A stretch of 64,000 nucleotides of DNA from Loktanella sp. 3ANDIMAR09 (GCF_001420005.1 NZ_LJAK01000006.1:124001-188000), one strand, 5' to 3'. Positions 17,745-27,040 are shown, numbered from the stretch's first letter. Numbers and translations: made by a program. Notes: generated by a model from the sequence alone, not told the origin.

Positions 17745-18830
17745 ATGACCCTGCAAACCGAAGATGATGTTGCTGATTTTGTGCGGGCGGCGAAAGGGCC
17801 GCTGGCCGTGCGCGGTGGTGGAACACGCGCGCAGGGCGGGGGCAATGAGGCACTGTCTGTCGCGGGACTGTCGGGGATCACACTGTATGAACCCGGCGCA
17901 CTGACGCTGGTGGCCAAAGCCGGCACAGCGATGGCCGAGATCGAAGCCGCGCTCGTGGCGGAACGGCAGCAGTTGGCGTTCGAGCCGATGGATCATCGTG
18001 CGTTGCTGGGGACGGCGGGCGTGCCAACCATCGGCGGTGTGGTGGCGACCAATGCGTCGGGGCCACGCCGGATACAGGTGGGGGCCTGCCGCGATCATCT
18101 GCTGGGGGTCCGATTTGTCGATGGGTCCGGCACCGTGGTGAAAAACGGCGGTCGCGTGATGAAGAACGTGACGGGCTATGACCTGGTCAAGCTGCTGGCG
18201 GGCAGCTACGGCACGTTGGGCGTGCTGACCGAAGTATCGCTCAAGGTGCTGCCGCTGCCCGAACGGGTCGCGACCCTGACCACGGTTGTGCCGGATGCGG
18301 CAGCGGCGGTCACGGTGATGTCGGATGCGCTGGGTTCGCCCTATGACGTGACGGGTGCCGCGGCCGCGCAGGATGGTGACGGGTTTCGCGTCCATGTGCG
18401 GGTGGAAGGGTTTGACGACAGTGTCCGCTACCGTGCGGGGCAGTTGCGCGATTTGCTGCGCCTTGATGACGGCGGTGATCCCTGGGCAGATTTGCGCGAC
18501 GTGACGGGTTTGGGCGATTGTCCCGTCGTCCTGCGCGTGTCGGTGCGACCATCGCAAGCGGCTGCGCTGTTGTCGCGGATGGATGGCGTGGACAAGGTGC
18601 AACTGGACTGGAGCGGTGGTCTGATCTGGCTGGGCGGTGCACAGGCGGCGTTGTTGGCACAGGCGCAGGCGATCTGCGCCGAGATCGGCGGCCATGCCAC
18701 GGGGATCAAGGGGGACTTTGGCCCCCTGCCCCGGTTCCAGCCGCAACCGGCACCGCTGGCGGCGATCAGCGCGGGTCTGCGGGCAAAATTCGATCCACGC
18801 GGAATTCTCAACCCCGGAGTGATGGGCTGA
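17745..18830 (+). CDS. glcE: Glycolate oxidase subunit GlcE (FAD-binding)
   Basis: This is the second FAD-binding subunit (361 aa) of the glycolate oxidase complex. The PCMH-type FAD domain is seen in LAVRGGGTRAQGGGNE (about 25-40), TLVAKAGTAMAEIEAAL, LGTAGVPTIGGVVATNASGP and NVTGYDLVKLLAGSYGTLGV. It begins four bases after the AGAAGAAG tail of repeat copy D. Its stop codon overlaps the glcF start (TGATG), indicating translational coupling. The size and order match the usual glcDEF arrangement. Confidence 0.92.
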   Translation: MTLQTEDDVADFVRAAKGPLAVRGGGTRAQGGGNEALSVAGLSGITLYEPGALTLVAKAGTAMAEIEAALVAERQQLAFEPMDHRALLGTAGVPTIGGVVATNASGPRRIQVGACRDHLLGVRFVDGSGTVVKNGGRVMKNVTGYDLVKLLAGSYGTLGVLTEVSLKVLPLPERVATLTTVVPDAAAAVTVMSDALGSPYDVTGAAAAQDGDGFRVHVRVEGFDDSVRYRAGQLRDLLRLDDGGDPWADLRDVTGLGDCPVVLRVSVRPSQAAALLSRMDGVDKVQLDWSGGLIWLGGAQAALLAQAQAICAEIGGHATGIKGDFGPLPRFQPQPAPLAAISAGLRAKFDPRGILNPGVMG

Positions 18831-20215
18831 TGCAGACGACCTTTACCCCTGCGCAACTGCGTGATCCGGCCACGGCGCGGTCCAACCAGATCCTGCGCGC
18901 CTGCGTGCACTGCGGGTTTTGCACCGCGACCTGCCCGACCTACCAGGTGCTGGGGGATGAGCTGGACAGCCCGCGCGGGCGCATCTACCTGATCAAGGAT
19001 ATGCTGGAAAACGAACGTGTCCCCGATGCCACGACCGTCAAGCACATCGACCGCTGCCTGTCCTGCCTTGCTTGCATGACGACGTGTCCCTCGGGGGTGC
19101 ATTACATGCATCTGGTCGATCATGCGCGTGCCTACATCAATACCAACTACAAACGCCCCCTGTCGGACCGCGCGTTGCGCTGGGTGCTGGCGCGGGTGCT
19201 GCCCTATCCGGGGCGTTTCCGATTGGCGCTGCTGGGGGCCAGGATCGCGCGGCCCTTTGCCCGGTTCATGCCTGATCCGCGTCTGCGCGCGATGCTGCGG
19301 ATGGCCCCTGACGTGATCCCGCCTGTCAGCCGCAACGACGACCCCCAGACCTTTGCCGTGGCGGAACCCCGGATGCGGGTCGCCTTGATGACAGGTTGTG
19401 CCCAGCGCGCGCTGAACACCGACATCAACGACGCGACCATCCGGCTGCTGACGCGGCTGGGGGCCGAGGTCGTGATCGCCGACGGTCAGGGCTGCTGTGG
19501 TGCGCTGACGCATCACATGGGCAAAGAGGACGAATCCCACGCCTCTGCCGCGCGCAATATCCGCGCCTGGACGGCGCTGGGTGATCTGGATGCGATTGTC
19601 GTCAATACCTCTGGCTGTGGCACAACCGTCAAGGATTACGGCCATATGTTCCGCAATGATGCGCTGGCTGCGGATGCGGCACGGGTCTCTGCCCTGGCGC
19701 GCGACGTAAGCGAGGTTCTGCTGGACCTGATGCCCGCTGACAGCCCGCATCTGGATCTGAACGTGGCCAAGGGCGCGATCGCGGGAACGGATGCAGCACG
19801 CCTGCCTGCGCAATCCACTGCCGTCGGGACCGGGCTGCGCGTGGCCTATCACGCGGCCTGTTCTCTGCAACACGGACAGCAGATCAAGGCGGCCCCCAAG
19901 ACGCTGTTGAAACGTGCGGGCTTCACCGTGCTGGAACCGGCCGACAGTCACCTGTGCTGTGGATCGGCGGGAACCTATAACCTGATGCAGCCTGAAATCG
20001 CGGGACAGCTCAAGGATCGCAAGGTCGCCACCCTGCGGGCATTGCAGCCCGATATCGTCGCGGCGGGCAACATCGGCTGCATGATGCAGATCGGGACGGC
20101 GGCGGGTGCGCCCATCGTGCACACGGTCGAACTGCTGGACTGGGCGACCGGTGGGCCACGGCCGCCCGCGCTTTTGCGTGATCCGGCCACACCGGTGGTG
20201 CCAAAGCTGCGCTGA
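18830..20215 (+). CDS. glcF: Glycolate oxidase iron-sulfur subunit GlcF
   Basis: This is the electron-transfer subunit (461 aa) that passes electrons from the flavin subunits towards quinone. Two [4Fe-4S] motifs are intact: CVHCGFCTATCPTY (Cys25, 28, 31, 35) and CLSCLACMTTCPSGV (Cys76, 79, 82, 86). Two CCG domains follow, with QGCCGALTHHMGKE and DSHLCCGSAGTYNLMQ. I chose the ATG overlapping the glcE stop; the frame is open far upstream inside glcE but that part is a shadow. The regulator glcC and malate synthase genes are not nearby. Confidence 0.93.
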   Translation: MQTTFTPAQLRDPATARSNQILRACVHCGFCTATCPTYQVLGDELDSPRGRIYLIKDMLENERVPDATTVKHIDRCLSCLACMTTCPSGVHYMHLVDHARAYINTNYKRPLSDRALRWVLARVLPYPGRFRLALLGARIARPFARFMPDPRLRAMLRMAPDVIPPVSRNDDPQTFAVAEPRMRVALMTGCAQRALNTDINDATIRLLTRLGAEVVIADGQGCCGALTHHMGKEDESHASAARNIRAWTALGDLDAIVVNTSGCGTTVKDYGHMFRNDALAADAARVSALARDVSEVLLDLMPADSPHLDLNVAKGAIAGTDAARLPAQSTAVGTGLRVAYHAACSLQHGQQIKAAPKTLLKRAGFTVLEPADSHLCCGSAGTYNLMQPEIAGQLKDRKVATLRALQPDIVAAGNIGCMMQIGTAAGAPIVHTVELLDWATGGPRPPALLRDPATPVVPKLR

Positions 20216-20276
20216 TCTGGTCATAGTGTCGCCATGCGCGGGTGCCACCCTACCCCGCAACCGAAAGGACCGACCG

Positions 20277-21077
20277 TTGCGCCTGACCCTGCCCCTGATC
20301 CTGTCACTGCTGGCATCACCGCTGTCTGCGCAGGATACCAGCCTGATGGCGCTGGAAACCTCCGACACCGGGCGCGGCTGGGAAGCGGTCGGCCGGTTGG
20401 ACGTGGATCGCGGCGGGTTCTGCACGGCTTCGTTGATCGAGGAAAAGCTGATCCTGACAGCCGCGCATTGTCTGTATGACAGCGACGGCAGCCCGATTGC
20501 AGCAGAGCGTTTCACGTTTCTGGCGGGCCTGCGCGATGGACGGGCCGAGGCCACGCGCGGCGTTCTGCGCGTCACCGCTCATCCCGACTACATCCACCGA
20601 TCAGAACGACCGCAGAACGATGCGGTTGCAGTGGATATTGCGGTGCTGGAACTGGACCGCCCGATCCGGCAGGGGCGGGTGACACCGTTCACGCTGGCCA
20701 CCGAACCCCAGGCGGGCGCGCAGGTCGGCGTGGTGTCCTATGCCAACGGGCGCGCCAATGTGCCCAGCCTGCAAGAAGTCTGCGAGGTTCTGGACCGCCA
20801 GGGCGGGATCGTGGTGATGAGCTGTTCGGCCGATTTCGGGGCCAGCGGATCGCCGGTGTTCTGGATGAACGGTGGCACGCCCCGCATCGTGTCCGTCATT
20901 TCCGCCAAGGGGCGTTCGGGCACGCGCGACGTGTCACTGGGCACATCGCTTGCGGACCCGCTGGCGCGTCTGCTGGACGCACATGCGCGCGGGGTCGGTG
21001 CGTTACCCGTGCCCGTCGCGCGCACTGTTGGTGTGGGCACCCGCGACGGCACGGGTGCAAAATTCGTCCGTCCCTGA
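20277..21077 (+). CDS. Exported trypsin-like serine protease
   Basis: A 266-residue periplasmic or secreted protease of the trypsin/V8 fold. I chose the TTG at 20277 because it lies eight bases after a CGAAAGG site and yields a perfect signal peptide (MRLTLPLILSLLASPLSAQD); longer starts would bury it. The catalytic triad is readable: His64 in LTAAHC, Asp120 in AVAVDIAVLELD and Ser192 in FGASGSPVFW. Cys49-Cys65 and Cys169-Cys183 could form disulfides. It sits between glcF and hsp20 in the same direction, but a gap of about 60 bp on each side suggests independent expression. The substrate is unknown. Confidence 0.87.
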   Translation: MRLTLPLILSLLASPLSAQDTSLMALETSDTGRGWEAVGRLDVDRGGFCTASLIEEKLILTAAHCLYDSDGSPIAAERFTFLAGLRDGRAEATRGVLRVTAHPDYIHRSERPQNDAVAVDIAVLELDRPIRQGRVTPFTLATEPQAGAQVGVVSYANGRANVPSLQEVCEVLDRQGGIVVMSCSADFGASGSPVFWMNGGTPRIVSVISAKGRSGTRDVSLGTSLADPLARLLDAHARGVGALPVPVARTVGVGTRDGTGAKFVRP

Positions 21078-21100
21078 GGACCGTTTCAACGGCCTGCACT

Positions 21101-21129
21101 CTTGAACGCCGGGCAGGTGTTTCCCAAAT
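21101..21129 (+). promoter_or_regulatory. Possible RpoH (heat-shock) promoter for hsp20
   Basis: CTTGAA at 21101-21106 and CCCAAAT at 21123-21129 are separated by 16 bases, about 100 bp before the hsp20 ATG. This is close to the alphaproteobacterial sigma-32 pattern (CTTG then a CYTATNT-like box), but the second box matches only partly. Confidence 0.3.
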
Positions 21130-21232
21130 AAACTCCACCACGATGCCTATCAGGGTCGTGGCGCTCACCAATGGCCGGGCCCGAACGGGGCGGCCTGACA
21201 ATGTTGTCGCTTGCACAAAAGGATGACCTGAC

Positions 21233-21700
21233 ATGCGAAATTTCGACCTTACCCCCCTGTATCGCGCGACCGTCGGCTTTGACCAGATCGCGGAACTGAT
21301 GGACCGGGCGCTTGCCTCTGACGTGGGCAGCCAGACCTATCCCCCCTACAATATTGAAAAGACCGACGACGACGCGTGGCGCATTTCCATCGCGGTTGCC
21401 GGGTTTTCGGACCATGACCTGTCGATCGAGGTCAACGATCGCAACCTTGTTGTGACCGGCCGCAAGGCTGATGACGACAAGACCCGCAAATACCTTCACC
21501 GCGGCATCGCGACCCGCGCGTTCGAGCGTCGTTTCCATCTGGCCGACCATGTGCGCGTGACAGGTGCCAGTCATGTGGACGGCATGCTGCACATCGACCT
21601 GGTGCGCGAGGTCCCCGAGGCGCTGAAGCCGCGCCGCATCGCGATTGCAAAATCACCTGCCACCGATACCGACGTGGTGGATGCGAAATCGGTCAACTGA
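21233..21700 (+). CDS. Small heat-shock protein, Hsp20/IbpA family
   Basis: A 155-residue ATP-independent holdase chaperone. The N-terminal arm is short (MRNFDLTPLYRATVGFDQIA). The alpha-crystallin domain spans about residues 35-135 (YPPYNIEKTDDDAWRISIAV, LSIEVNDRNLVVTGRK, YLHRGIATRAFERRFHLADH). The I-x-I-type tail lies in RRIAIAK. The YPPYNIEK block and length are typical of the class A IbpA-like proteins of alphaproteobacteria. A possible sigma-32 promoter lies upstream and a strong terminator follows 20 bases after the stop, so it is a single-gene unit. Confidence 0.93.
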   Translation: MRNFDLTPLYRATVGFDQIAELMDRALASDVGSQTYPPYNIEKTDDDAWRISIAVAGFSDHDLSIEVNDRNLVVTGRKADDDKTRKYLHRGIATRAFERRFHLADHVRVTGASHVDGMLHIDLVREVPEALKPRRIAIAKSPATDTDVVDAKSVN

Positions 21701-21720
21701 ACACTGACCGTGGATGAGGA

Positions 21721-21750
21721 AAGGCGGGCCGTTCTGGCCCGCCTTTTTTG
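21721..21750 (+). terminator. Rho-independent terminator of hsp20
   Basis: AAAGGCGGGCC and GGCCCGCCTTT form an 11-bp perfect stem around GTTCT, followed by a T run. Confidence 0.92.
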
Positions 21751-21805
21751 TTGTCCGTGACCTGTTACGGATCGCAGATCGCCCGTTACAGGTCATGTGC
21801 GCCGG

Positions 21806-22285
21806 TCAGAATGTCAGATCGGCCTGATAACCCTGATCGGGTTCGGCACCGGTCACATTCGCCTTGCCGATCTCGTATAGGAATTTCAGCGGGTTCGTGG
21901 TGCTGAACCAGCACCCCGCGAGGGTCGGCGTCAGGCACAGCAAACGCACGTCGTCGTCCTGCTTGCCACCCTCGAACCAGGCGCTTGCGACCACACTCCA
22001 GAGTTCGTCGCGGATGGCCGCGTCCTGCACCAGTTCAAGTGTGCCTTCGATATTGGCGTATAGTCCGCTCTTCGCATCAGCGACCACGAAACGGGCTGGT
22101 TTGCCCTGGCTGTCGGTGTTGTCGACCAGTTCCGTGCCATCGGCTGCGATGAACCAAATCTTGCCGTCACGCGCCTTGCGCAGCGTAGGTGACATCGGCA
22201 CCAGCTTGCCGTTGTCGGTCAGGCCGAGCATTCCGGCTTGCACATCGTCGATCCGGTCCCAAAAGTCTGTTTTTGCGTCGGTCAT
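21806..22285 (-). CDS. Pyridoxamine 5'-phosphate oxidase-fold general stress protein
   Basis: A 159-residue protein of the PPOX-like split-barrel family, related to general stress protein 26. It shows FWDRIDDVQAGMLGLT at the N-terminus, KIWFIAADGTELVDN in the barrel and a C-terminal LKFLYEIGKANVTG. Such proteins bind FMN or related flavins; the exact ligand is unknown. I chose the ATG at 22285, preceded by CAGGAGACAGTG; a GTG lies one codon earlier. It is downstream of nhaC on the same strand with a gap of 77 bp and faces hsp20. Confidence 0.87.
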   Translation of the reverse strand: MTDAKTDFWDRIDDVQAGMLGLTDNGKLVPMSPTLRKARDGKIWFIAADGTELVDNTDSQGKPARFVVADAKSGLYANIEGTLELVQDAAIRDELWSVVASAWFEGGKQDDDVRLLCLTPTLAGCWFSTTNPLKFLYEIGKANVTGAEPDQGYQADLTF

Positions 22286-22362
22286 CACTGTCTCCTGTTG
22301 CGGTGTTCAGTGACAAAACGCGGGGACGGCGGCAGATGTTCCGCCGCCGTCCCGGTGTCAGA

Positions 22363-23844
22363 TCATGCCGTCAGGGCGTGACCGTCCATGTCCTTGACGT
22401 CTTCGTTCTGTTCTTTCCACGTTGCGCGTTCCGCGTCGGTTGCGCGTGGCGAAAACAGCCCGGTCAGTGCGTAGAAAATGCCGATCACGGGGGCCAGCCA
22501 GCAGGCAAAGGCCAGCGGGATGTACAGCAGGTTTTCAAGATTGCCGTCCATGATGCCCAGACCCAGCGCCGTGATGACAAAGGCACCACCCGCATTCCAC
22601 GGGATCAGCGGCGACATCAGCGTGCCACCCTCTTCGACCGCGCGGGACAGATTCAACGTGGAATACCCGATACCGCGATACAGCGGCGCATACATGCGAC
22701 CCGGCAGCGCGATGCTGATGTAGGGATCGCCCGCCACCATGTTCGTGGCAAAGCTGGTCGCGATGGCAGAGGTCTGCACCGCACCAAAGCTGCGCACGCG
22801 CGCGGTGATCGCATTGATGATCGACTCAAGGCAGCCCGTGCGTTCCAGCGCACCACCAAAGCCCAGCGCAATCAGCATCAGCGAAATCGTCCACATCATC
22901 GACTGGATGCCGCCAGAGTTCAGCAGGCTGTCGATATCGGCAATGCCGGTGTCGATCGCATAGCCGGACTGCGCATAGGTGAACACGTCATGAAGACCGT
23001 TGCCCTGCCAAAAGATGGCGACAAGGCCACCCGCCAGCACACCTGCAAACAGCGACGGCAGCGGCGGCTGTTTCTTCAGGGCCAGAGCGACAACGATCAG
23101 CGCGGGCAGCAACGGCACGATGCCGATGGCAAAACGCTCGTCCAGACCCGTGGTGATGGCGTCAATCGCAGCAAAGGATGTCTCGCCCTCGCCCATCAGC
23201 ATGAAACCGGCACCGATATAAATGATCAGCGCGATCAGCATCGCAGGCACGGTTGTCGGCAGCATGTTCTGGATGTGATCGAACACCGTCGTGCCGGTCA
23301 CGGCAGGCGCAAGGTTCGTGGTATCCGACAGCGGCGAAATCTTGTCACCAAAGAACGCGCCGGACACGACGGCACCAGCCGTCCAATAGACCGGCACGTC
23401 AAAACCTGCGCCGATCCCCATCAGCGCCAGACCGATGGTGCCCACCGTGCCCCAGCTGGTGCCCAGCGACAGGGACACGACCGCGCACAGGATCATGGCA
23501 GCTGCAAGAAAGATCGACGGATTGAGCAGTGTCAGACCGTAGTAGATCAGCGTCGGCACCGTGCCGGACGCGATCCAGACCCCGATGATCATACCCACCA
23601 CAATCAGGACCGCCAATGACGGCATCGACACGTGAATGACGTGGAAAACGCCCTCACGGATGTCAAACCAGCCTTGTCCCCGCAGACGGCCCAACAATGC
23701 CGTAACGGCAAGGCCCAGGATCAGCGGAATGTGGGGTGTAAAATCACCGTAGTAAAAGAGTTGGAGGGCCAGCAGGCCCAGCGTGATCAGAATTGGCAGT
23801 AACGCCAAACCGAGCGACGGCAGATTCTTGTCTGTCGTGGTCAT
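22363..23844 (-). CDS. nhaC: Na+/H+ antiporter NhaC
   Basis: This inner-membrane antiporter (493 aa, about 12 helices) exchanges Na+ for H+ and supports sodium and pH homeostasis, as expected for a marine organism. Family blocks are visible: LGTSWGTVGTIGLALMGIG, VVSGAFFGDKISPLSDTTNL and the C-terminal VAGDPYISIALPGRMYAPLY. The start ATG follows an AGGGGAT site. Upstream, a 14-base direct repeat with a 21-bp period covers the likely promoter, so binding of a dimeric regulator is plausible. The PPOX-fold gene follows downstream. Confidence 0.92.
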   Translation of the reverse strand: MTTTDKNLPSLGLALLPILITLGLLALQLFYYGDFTPHIPLILGLAVTALLGRLRGQGWFDIREGVFHVIHVSMPSLAVLIVVGMIIGVWIASGTVPTLIYYGLTLLNPSIFLAAAMILCAVVSLSLGTSWGTVGTIGLALMGIGAGFDVPVYWTAGAVVSGAFFGDKISPLSDTTNLAPAVTGTTVFDHIQNMLPTTVPAMLIALIIYIGAGFMLMGEGETSFAAIDAITTGLDERFAIGIVPLLPALIVVALALKKQPPLPSLFAGVLAGGLVAIFWQGNGLHDVFTYAQSGYAIDTGIADIDSLLNSGGIQSMMWTISLMLIALGFGGALERTGCLESIINAITARVRSFGAVQTSAIATSFATNMVAGDPYISIALPGRMYAPLYRGIGYSTLNLSRAVEEGGTLMSPLIPWNAGGAFVITALGLGIMDGNLENLLYIPLAFACWLAPVIGIFYALTGLFSPRATDAERATWKEQNEDVKDMDGHALTA

Positions 23845-23894
23845 GGTATCCCCTGTTTCAATTATTCTTACGAAAACAACGGGGTCGATATAAA

Positions 23895-23929
23895 AGATGT
23901 TCCAAAGTTTAAAGCAGATGAACCAAAGT
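23895..23929 (-). promoter_or_regulatory. Direct repeat upstream of nhaC, probable operator
   Basis: AGATGTTCCAAAGT (23895-23908) and AGATGAACCAAAGT (23916-23929) differ at two adjacent central positions and start 21 bp apart, which is two DNA turns. They lie 51-85 bp upstream of the nhaC ATG, next to an AT-rich TTTATAT that may be the -10 box. Confidence 0.5.
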
Positions 23930-23973
23930 CAGGTCAATTCACTGGCATCGCGGGGTTCGGCAGCACAAACAGG

Positions 23974-26778
23974 CTAATGCGCCGCCGCCCAATTGGCACC
24001 TGTCCCGGCCTCTACCGCGAGGGTCACGTCCAGCTTGACCGCAGGGTCGGATGCATTTTCCATCACCGCGCGGGCCGTCGCAATCAGATCGTCCTGCGCG
24101 CCGTCGTCCACTTCGAACAGCAATTCGTCATGAACCTGCAACAGCATCTTGGCGGGTTGGCCCGCGATGGCGTCCGGCATGCGGATCATCGCGCGGCGGA
24201 TCACGTCTGCGGCGGTGCCCTGGATCGGGGCGTTGATCGCCGCACGTTTCGCAAATCCCGCCTGCGGCCCCTTTGCGTTGATTTCGGGCGTGTTGATCCG
24301 GCGACCGAACAGCGTCTGGACGTAGCCATGTTCCTTGGCGAATGCGACCGTGTCGTCCATGTAGGCGCGGATGCCCGGGAACCGTTCAAAGTAACGGTCG
24401 ATGAACCCCTGCGCCTCGGCCCGCGGGATGCGCAGGTTCCGCGCCAGACCAAAGCCGCTGATGCCGTAGATGACGCCAAAGTTGATCGCCTTGGCCTGCC
24501 GGCGCACGTCCGGGGTCATTTCGTCCAATGGCACGTTGAACATCTCCGACGCGGTCAGCGCGTGAATGTCCACACCGTCGCGGAACGCCTGTTTCAGCTC
24601 TTCGATACCGGCAACATGGGCGAGGATTCGCAGCTCGATCTGGGAATAGTCGAGGCTGACCAGCACCTTGCCGTCCTCTGCGATAAAGGCCTCGCGGATG
24701 CGGCGGCCTTCTTCGGACCGGATCGGGATGTTTTGCAGGTTGGGATCGGTGGATGCCAGACGCCCGGTGTTCGCACCTGCGATGGAATAGGACGTATGCA
24801 CCCGGCCCGTATCGGGGTGGATGTGGTCCTGTAGCGCGTCGGTATAGGTCGATTTCAGTTTCGACAGTTGCCGCCAGTCCAGGATCAGGCGCGGCAGATC
24901 ATGCAGCGTCGCCAGATCCTCCAGCACGTCGGCCCCGGTGGAATAGGCCCCGGTCTTGCCCTTGGCCGGGGTTTTCCCGTCGGGCAGCGACAGGCCCATC
25001 TCGTCGAACATCACCTCGCCCAATTGTTTGGGTGAACCGACATTGAACTTGCGCCCCGCAAGAGACTGGATCTCGTCCTCCAGCCCCGCCATTTTCTGGC
25101 TGAACGCGTTGGACATGCGCGACAGCGTATCGCGGTCGACCTTGACGCCTGTCATTTCCATCTGCGCCAACACCGGCACCAGCGGGCGTTCCAGCGTTTC
25201 ATAGACCGTGGTGACCTTGTTCACATGCAGCTGCGGTTTCAGGTGCTGCCACAGGCGCAGGGTGATGTCCGCATCCTCTGCCGCGTATTTCACCGCCTCG
25301 TCGATGCCCACGCGGTCAAAAGTGATTGCGGATTTGCCACTACCCAGCAGTGGTTTGATCGGGATGGGGATATGCCCCAGATACCGTTCGGACAGCACGT
25401 CCATCCCGTGATTGTGCAGGCCCGCGTGCATGGCATAGGACAGCAGCATCGTGTCGTCGATCGGGGCCACGTCGATCCCCATCAGGGCAAAGACCTTGGC
25501 ATCGTATTTCATGTTCTGACCGATCTTGAGGATGCTATCATCCTCGAGCATCGGTTTCAGGGCGGCCAGACAGGCATCCATGTCCATCTGACCTTCGGCC
25601 CGCGCGTCGGACCCGAACAGATCGTCCTGCGTCGCAGCCTTGTGCGCCAGTGGAATATAGCAGGCCTGACCGGGGGTCACGCACAGGCTGATGCCCACGA
25701 GGTCGGCGCGCATTTCATTCAGGCCCGTGGTTTCGGTGTCAACGGCGACATGACCGTGTTCATAAATCCGGTCGATCCAGACCTGTAGCGCGTCCATGTC
25801 GCGCACACACTCATAGGCCTCCGCGTCAAACGGCTGATCGTCGGGCTGCGCCACATCCTTTGGTGCCTCGACCTCGATCGCGGGGGCCTCTTGTCCCAAT
25901 GACGCGGCGATGCGTTTCGTGACCGTGCGGAATTCCATCTGTGCGAGGAACCCCAGCAGGGTGTCGGGATCAGGATCACGGATTTCCAGATCGTCCAGCG
26001 TGAACGGCAGGTCCATGTCGCAATCAAGCTGCACAAGGCGTTTTGACAGCTCGATCTGCGCGCGGTGGTCGATCAGCGTCTGGCGACGCTTGGGTTGCTT
26101 GATCTCTTCGGCGCGGTCCAGCAGGCTTTCCAGATCGCCGTATTCATTGATCAGCAATGCGGCGGTCTTGATGCCGATGCCCGGGGCACCCGGCACGTTG
26201 TCGACCGAATCGCCCGCCAACGCCTGTACATCGACAACGCGGTTCGGACCGACACCGAATTTTTCCACCACGCCATCGCTGTCGATGCGTTTGTTCTTCA
26301 TCGGGTCGAGCATTTCGACGCCGTCGCCGACCAGCTGCATCAGGTCCTTGTCCGACGACAGGATCGTGACGCGCCCGCCCGCATCACGGGCCTGATGTGC
26401 CAGGGTCGCGATGATGTCGTCAGCCTCGAAGCCTTCGATTTCCTCGCAGGCAATGTTGAACGCGCGAGTGGCATCACGGGTCAGCGGAATCTGCGGGCGC
26501 AGATCCTCTGGCATGGCGTCGCGGTTCGCCTTGTACTGGTCGTACATGTCATTGCGGAACGTATGGCTGCCCTTGTCGAAAATCACCGCCACATGGGTCG
26601 CGGCATCCGGGCCGGTGTTCCCCTCGATGTAGCGTTGCAGCATGTTCACAAAACCGGACACCGCACCGACGGGCAACCCGTCAGAGGCGCGCGTCAGCGG
26701 CGGCAGTGCATGATAGGCGCGAAAGATGAAGGCAGAGCCGTCGATCAGATGCAGGTGGCAGCCTTTGCCAAAGGCCAT
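23974..26778 (-). CDS. polA: DNA polymerase I
   Basis: A full-length 934-residue repair and replication polymerase. The N-terminal 5'-nuclease domain opens with HLHLIDGSAFIFRAYHALPP and includes AGDSVDNVPGAPGIG. The 3'-5' proofreading domain keeps its D-x-E motif (VAVDTETTGL, about residue 345), so editing is probably active. Polymerase motifs A (VSLDYSQIELRILAHVAG), B (RRQAKAINFGVIYG) and C (QVHDELLFEV, about 881-890) are intact. It starts within the stop codon of the zinc-finger gene upstream (TGATG), so its translation is likely coupled to that small gene. Confidence 0.97.
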   Translation of the reverse strand: MAFGKGCHLHLIDGSAFIFRAYHALPPLTRASDGLPVGAVSGFVNMLQRYIEGNTGPDAATHVAVIFDKGSHTFRNDMYDQYKANRDAMPEDLRPQIPLTRDATRAFNIACEEIEGFEADDIIATLAHQARDAGGRVTILSSDKDLMQLVGDGVEMLDPMKNKRIDSDGVVEKFGVGPNRVVDVQALAGDSVDNVPGAPGIGIKTAALLINEYGDLESLLDRAEEIKQPKRRQTLIDHRAQIELSKRLVQLDCDMDLPFTLDDLEIRDPDPDTLLGFLAQMEFRTVTKRIAASLGQEAPAIEVEAPKDVAQPDDQPFDAEAYECVRDMDALQVWIDRIYEHGHVAVDTETTGLNEMRADLVGISLCVTPGQACYIPLAHKAATQDDLFGSDARAEGQMDMDACLAALKPMLEDDSILKIGQNMKYDAKVFALMGIDVAPIDDTMLLSYAMHAGLHNHGMDVLSERYLGHIPIPIKPLLGSGKSAITFDRVGIDEAVKYAAEDADITLRLWQHLKPQLHVNKVTTVYETLERPLVPVLAQMEMTGVKVDRDTLSRMSNAFSQKMAGLEDEIQSLAGRKFNVGSPKQLGEVMFDEMGLSLPDGKTPAKGKTGAYSTGADVLEDLATLHDLPRLILDWRQLSKLKSTYTDALQDHIHPDTGRVHTSYSIAGANTGRLASTDPNLQNIPIRSEEGRRIREAFIAEDGKVLVSLDYSQIELRILAHVAGIEELKQAFRDGVDIHALTASEMFNVPLDEMTPDVRRQAKAINFGVIYGISGFGLARNLRIPRAEAQGFIDRYFERFPGIRAYMDDTVAFAKEHGYVQTLFGRRINTPEINAKGPQAGFAKRAAINAPIQGTAADVIRRAMIRMPDAIAGQPAKMLLQVHDELLFEVDDGAQDDLIATARAVMENASDPAVKLDVTLAVEAGTGANWAAAH

Positions 26779-26957
26779 CAGACCTTGTCCTTGAACTCTT
26801 CGTGGATGAACCGCGCATCACAATAGCTGCACTCGACCCAGCCCTTGTCATGCGGAATGGCCAGCCAGACCCGCGGATGCCCCAGGCCCGGGCCGCTGCC
26901 ATCGCATGCAATGCGCCATTGGTCGACGATCTTGGTTTCCGGTGCGGGACGTGTCAT
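26778..26957 (-). CDS. Small zinc-finger domain protein (CHCC, NDUFS6-like)
   Basis: This 59-residue gene is below the size many gene finders report. The protein has one Cys in RIACDG, a His in GLGHPRVWL and the pair CSYC in [12 protein letters not shown], which together form the CHCC zinc site of the family related to mitochondrial complex I subunit NDUFS6. It ends in a basic tail. Its stop overlaps the polA start by one base, giving a two-gene operon. In other alphaproteobacteria such proteins are small accessory proteins whose role is not settled. Confidence 0.88.
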   Translation of the reverse strand: MTRPAPETKIVDQWRIACDGSGPGLGHPRVWLAIPHDKGWVECSYCDARFIHEEFKDKV

Positions 26958-27040
26958 GGACTGGCCTGTGCGTTGTCGCGGGCCCTGCCCGCCTTATATC
27001 GCCCCGAACCTATCCCAGCCCAGCAAAGGGTGAAAGACCC

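Noticed and set aside
22189-23619. 476-aa plus-strand frame opposite nhaC
   Set aside because: NhaC is clear on the minus strand; the antisense translation is extremely rich in R, H, Q and D without any domain.
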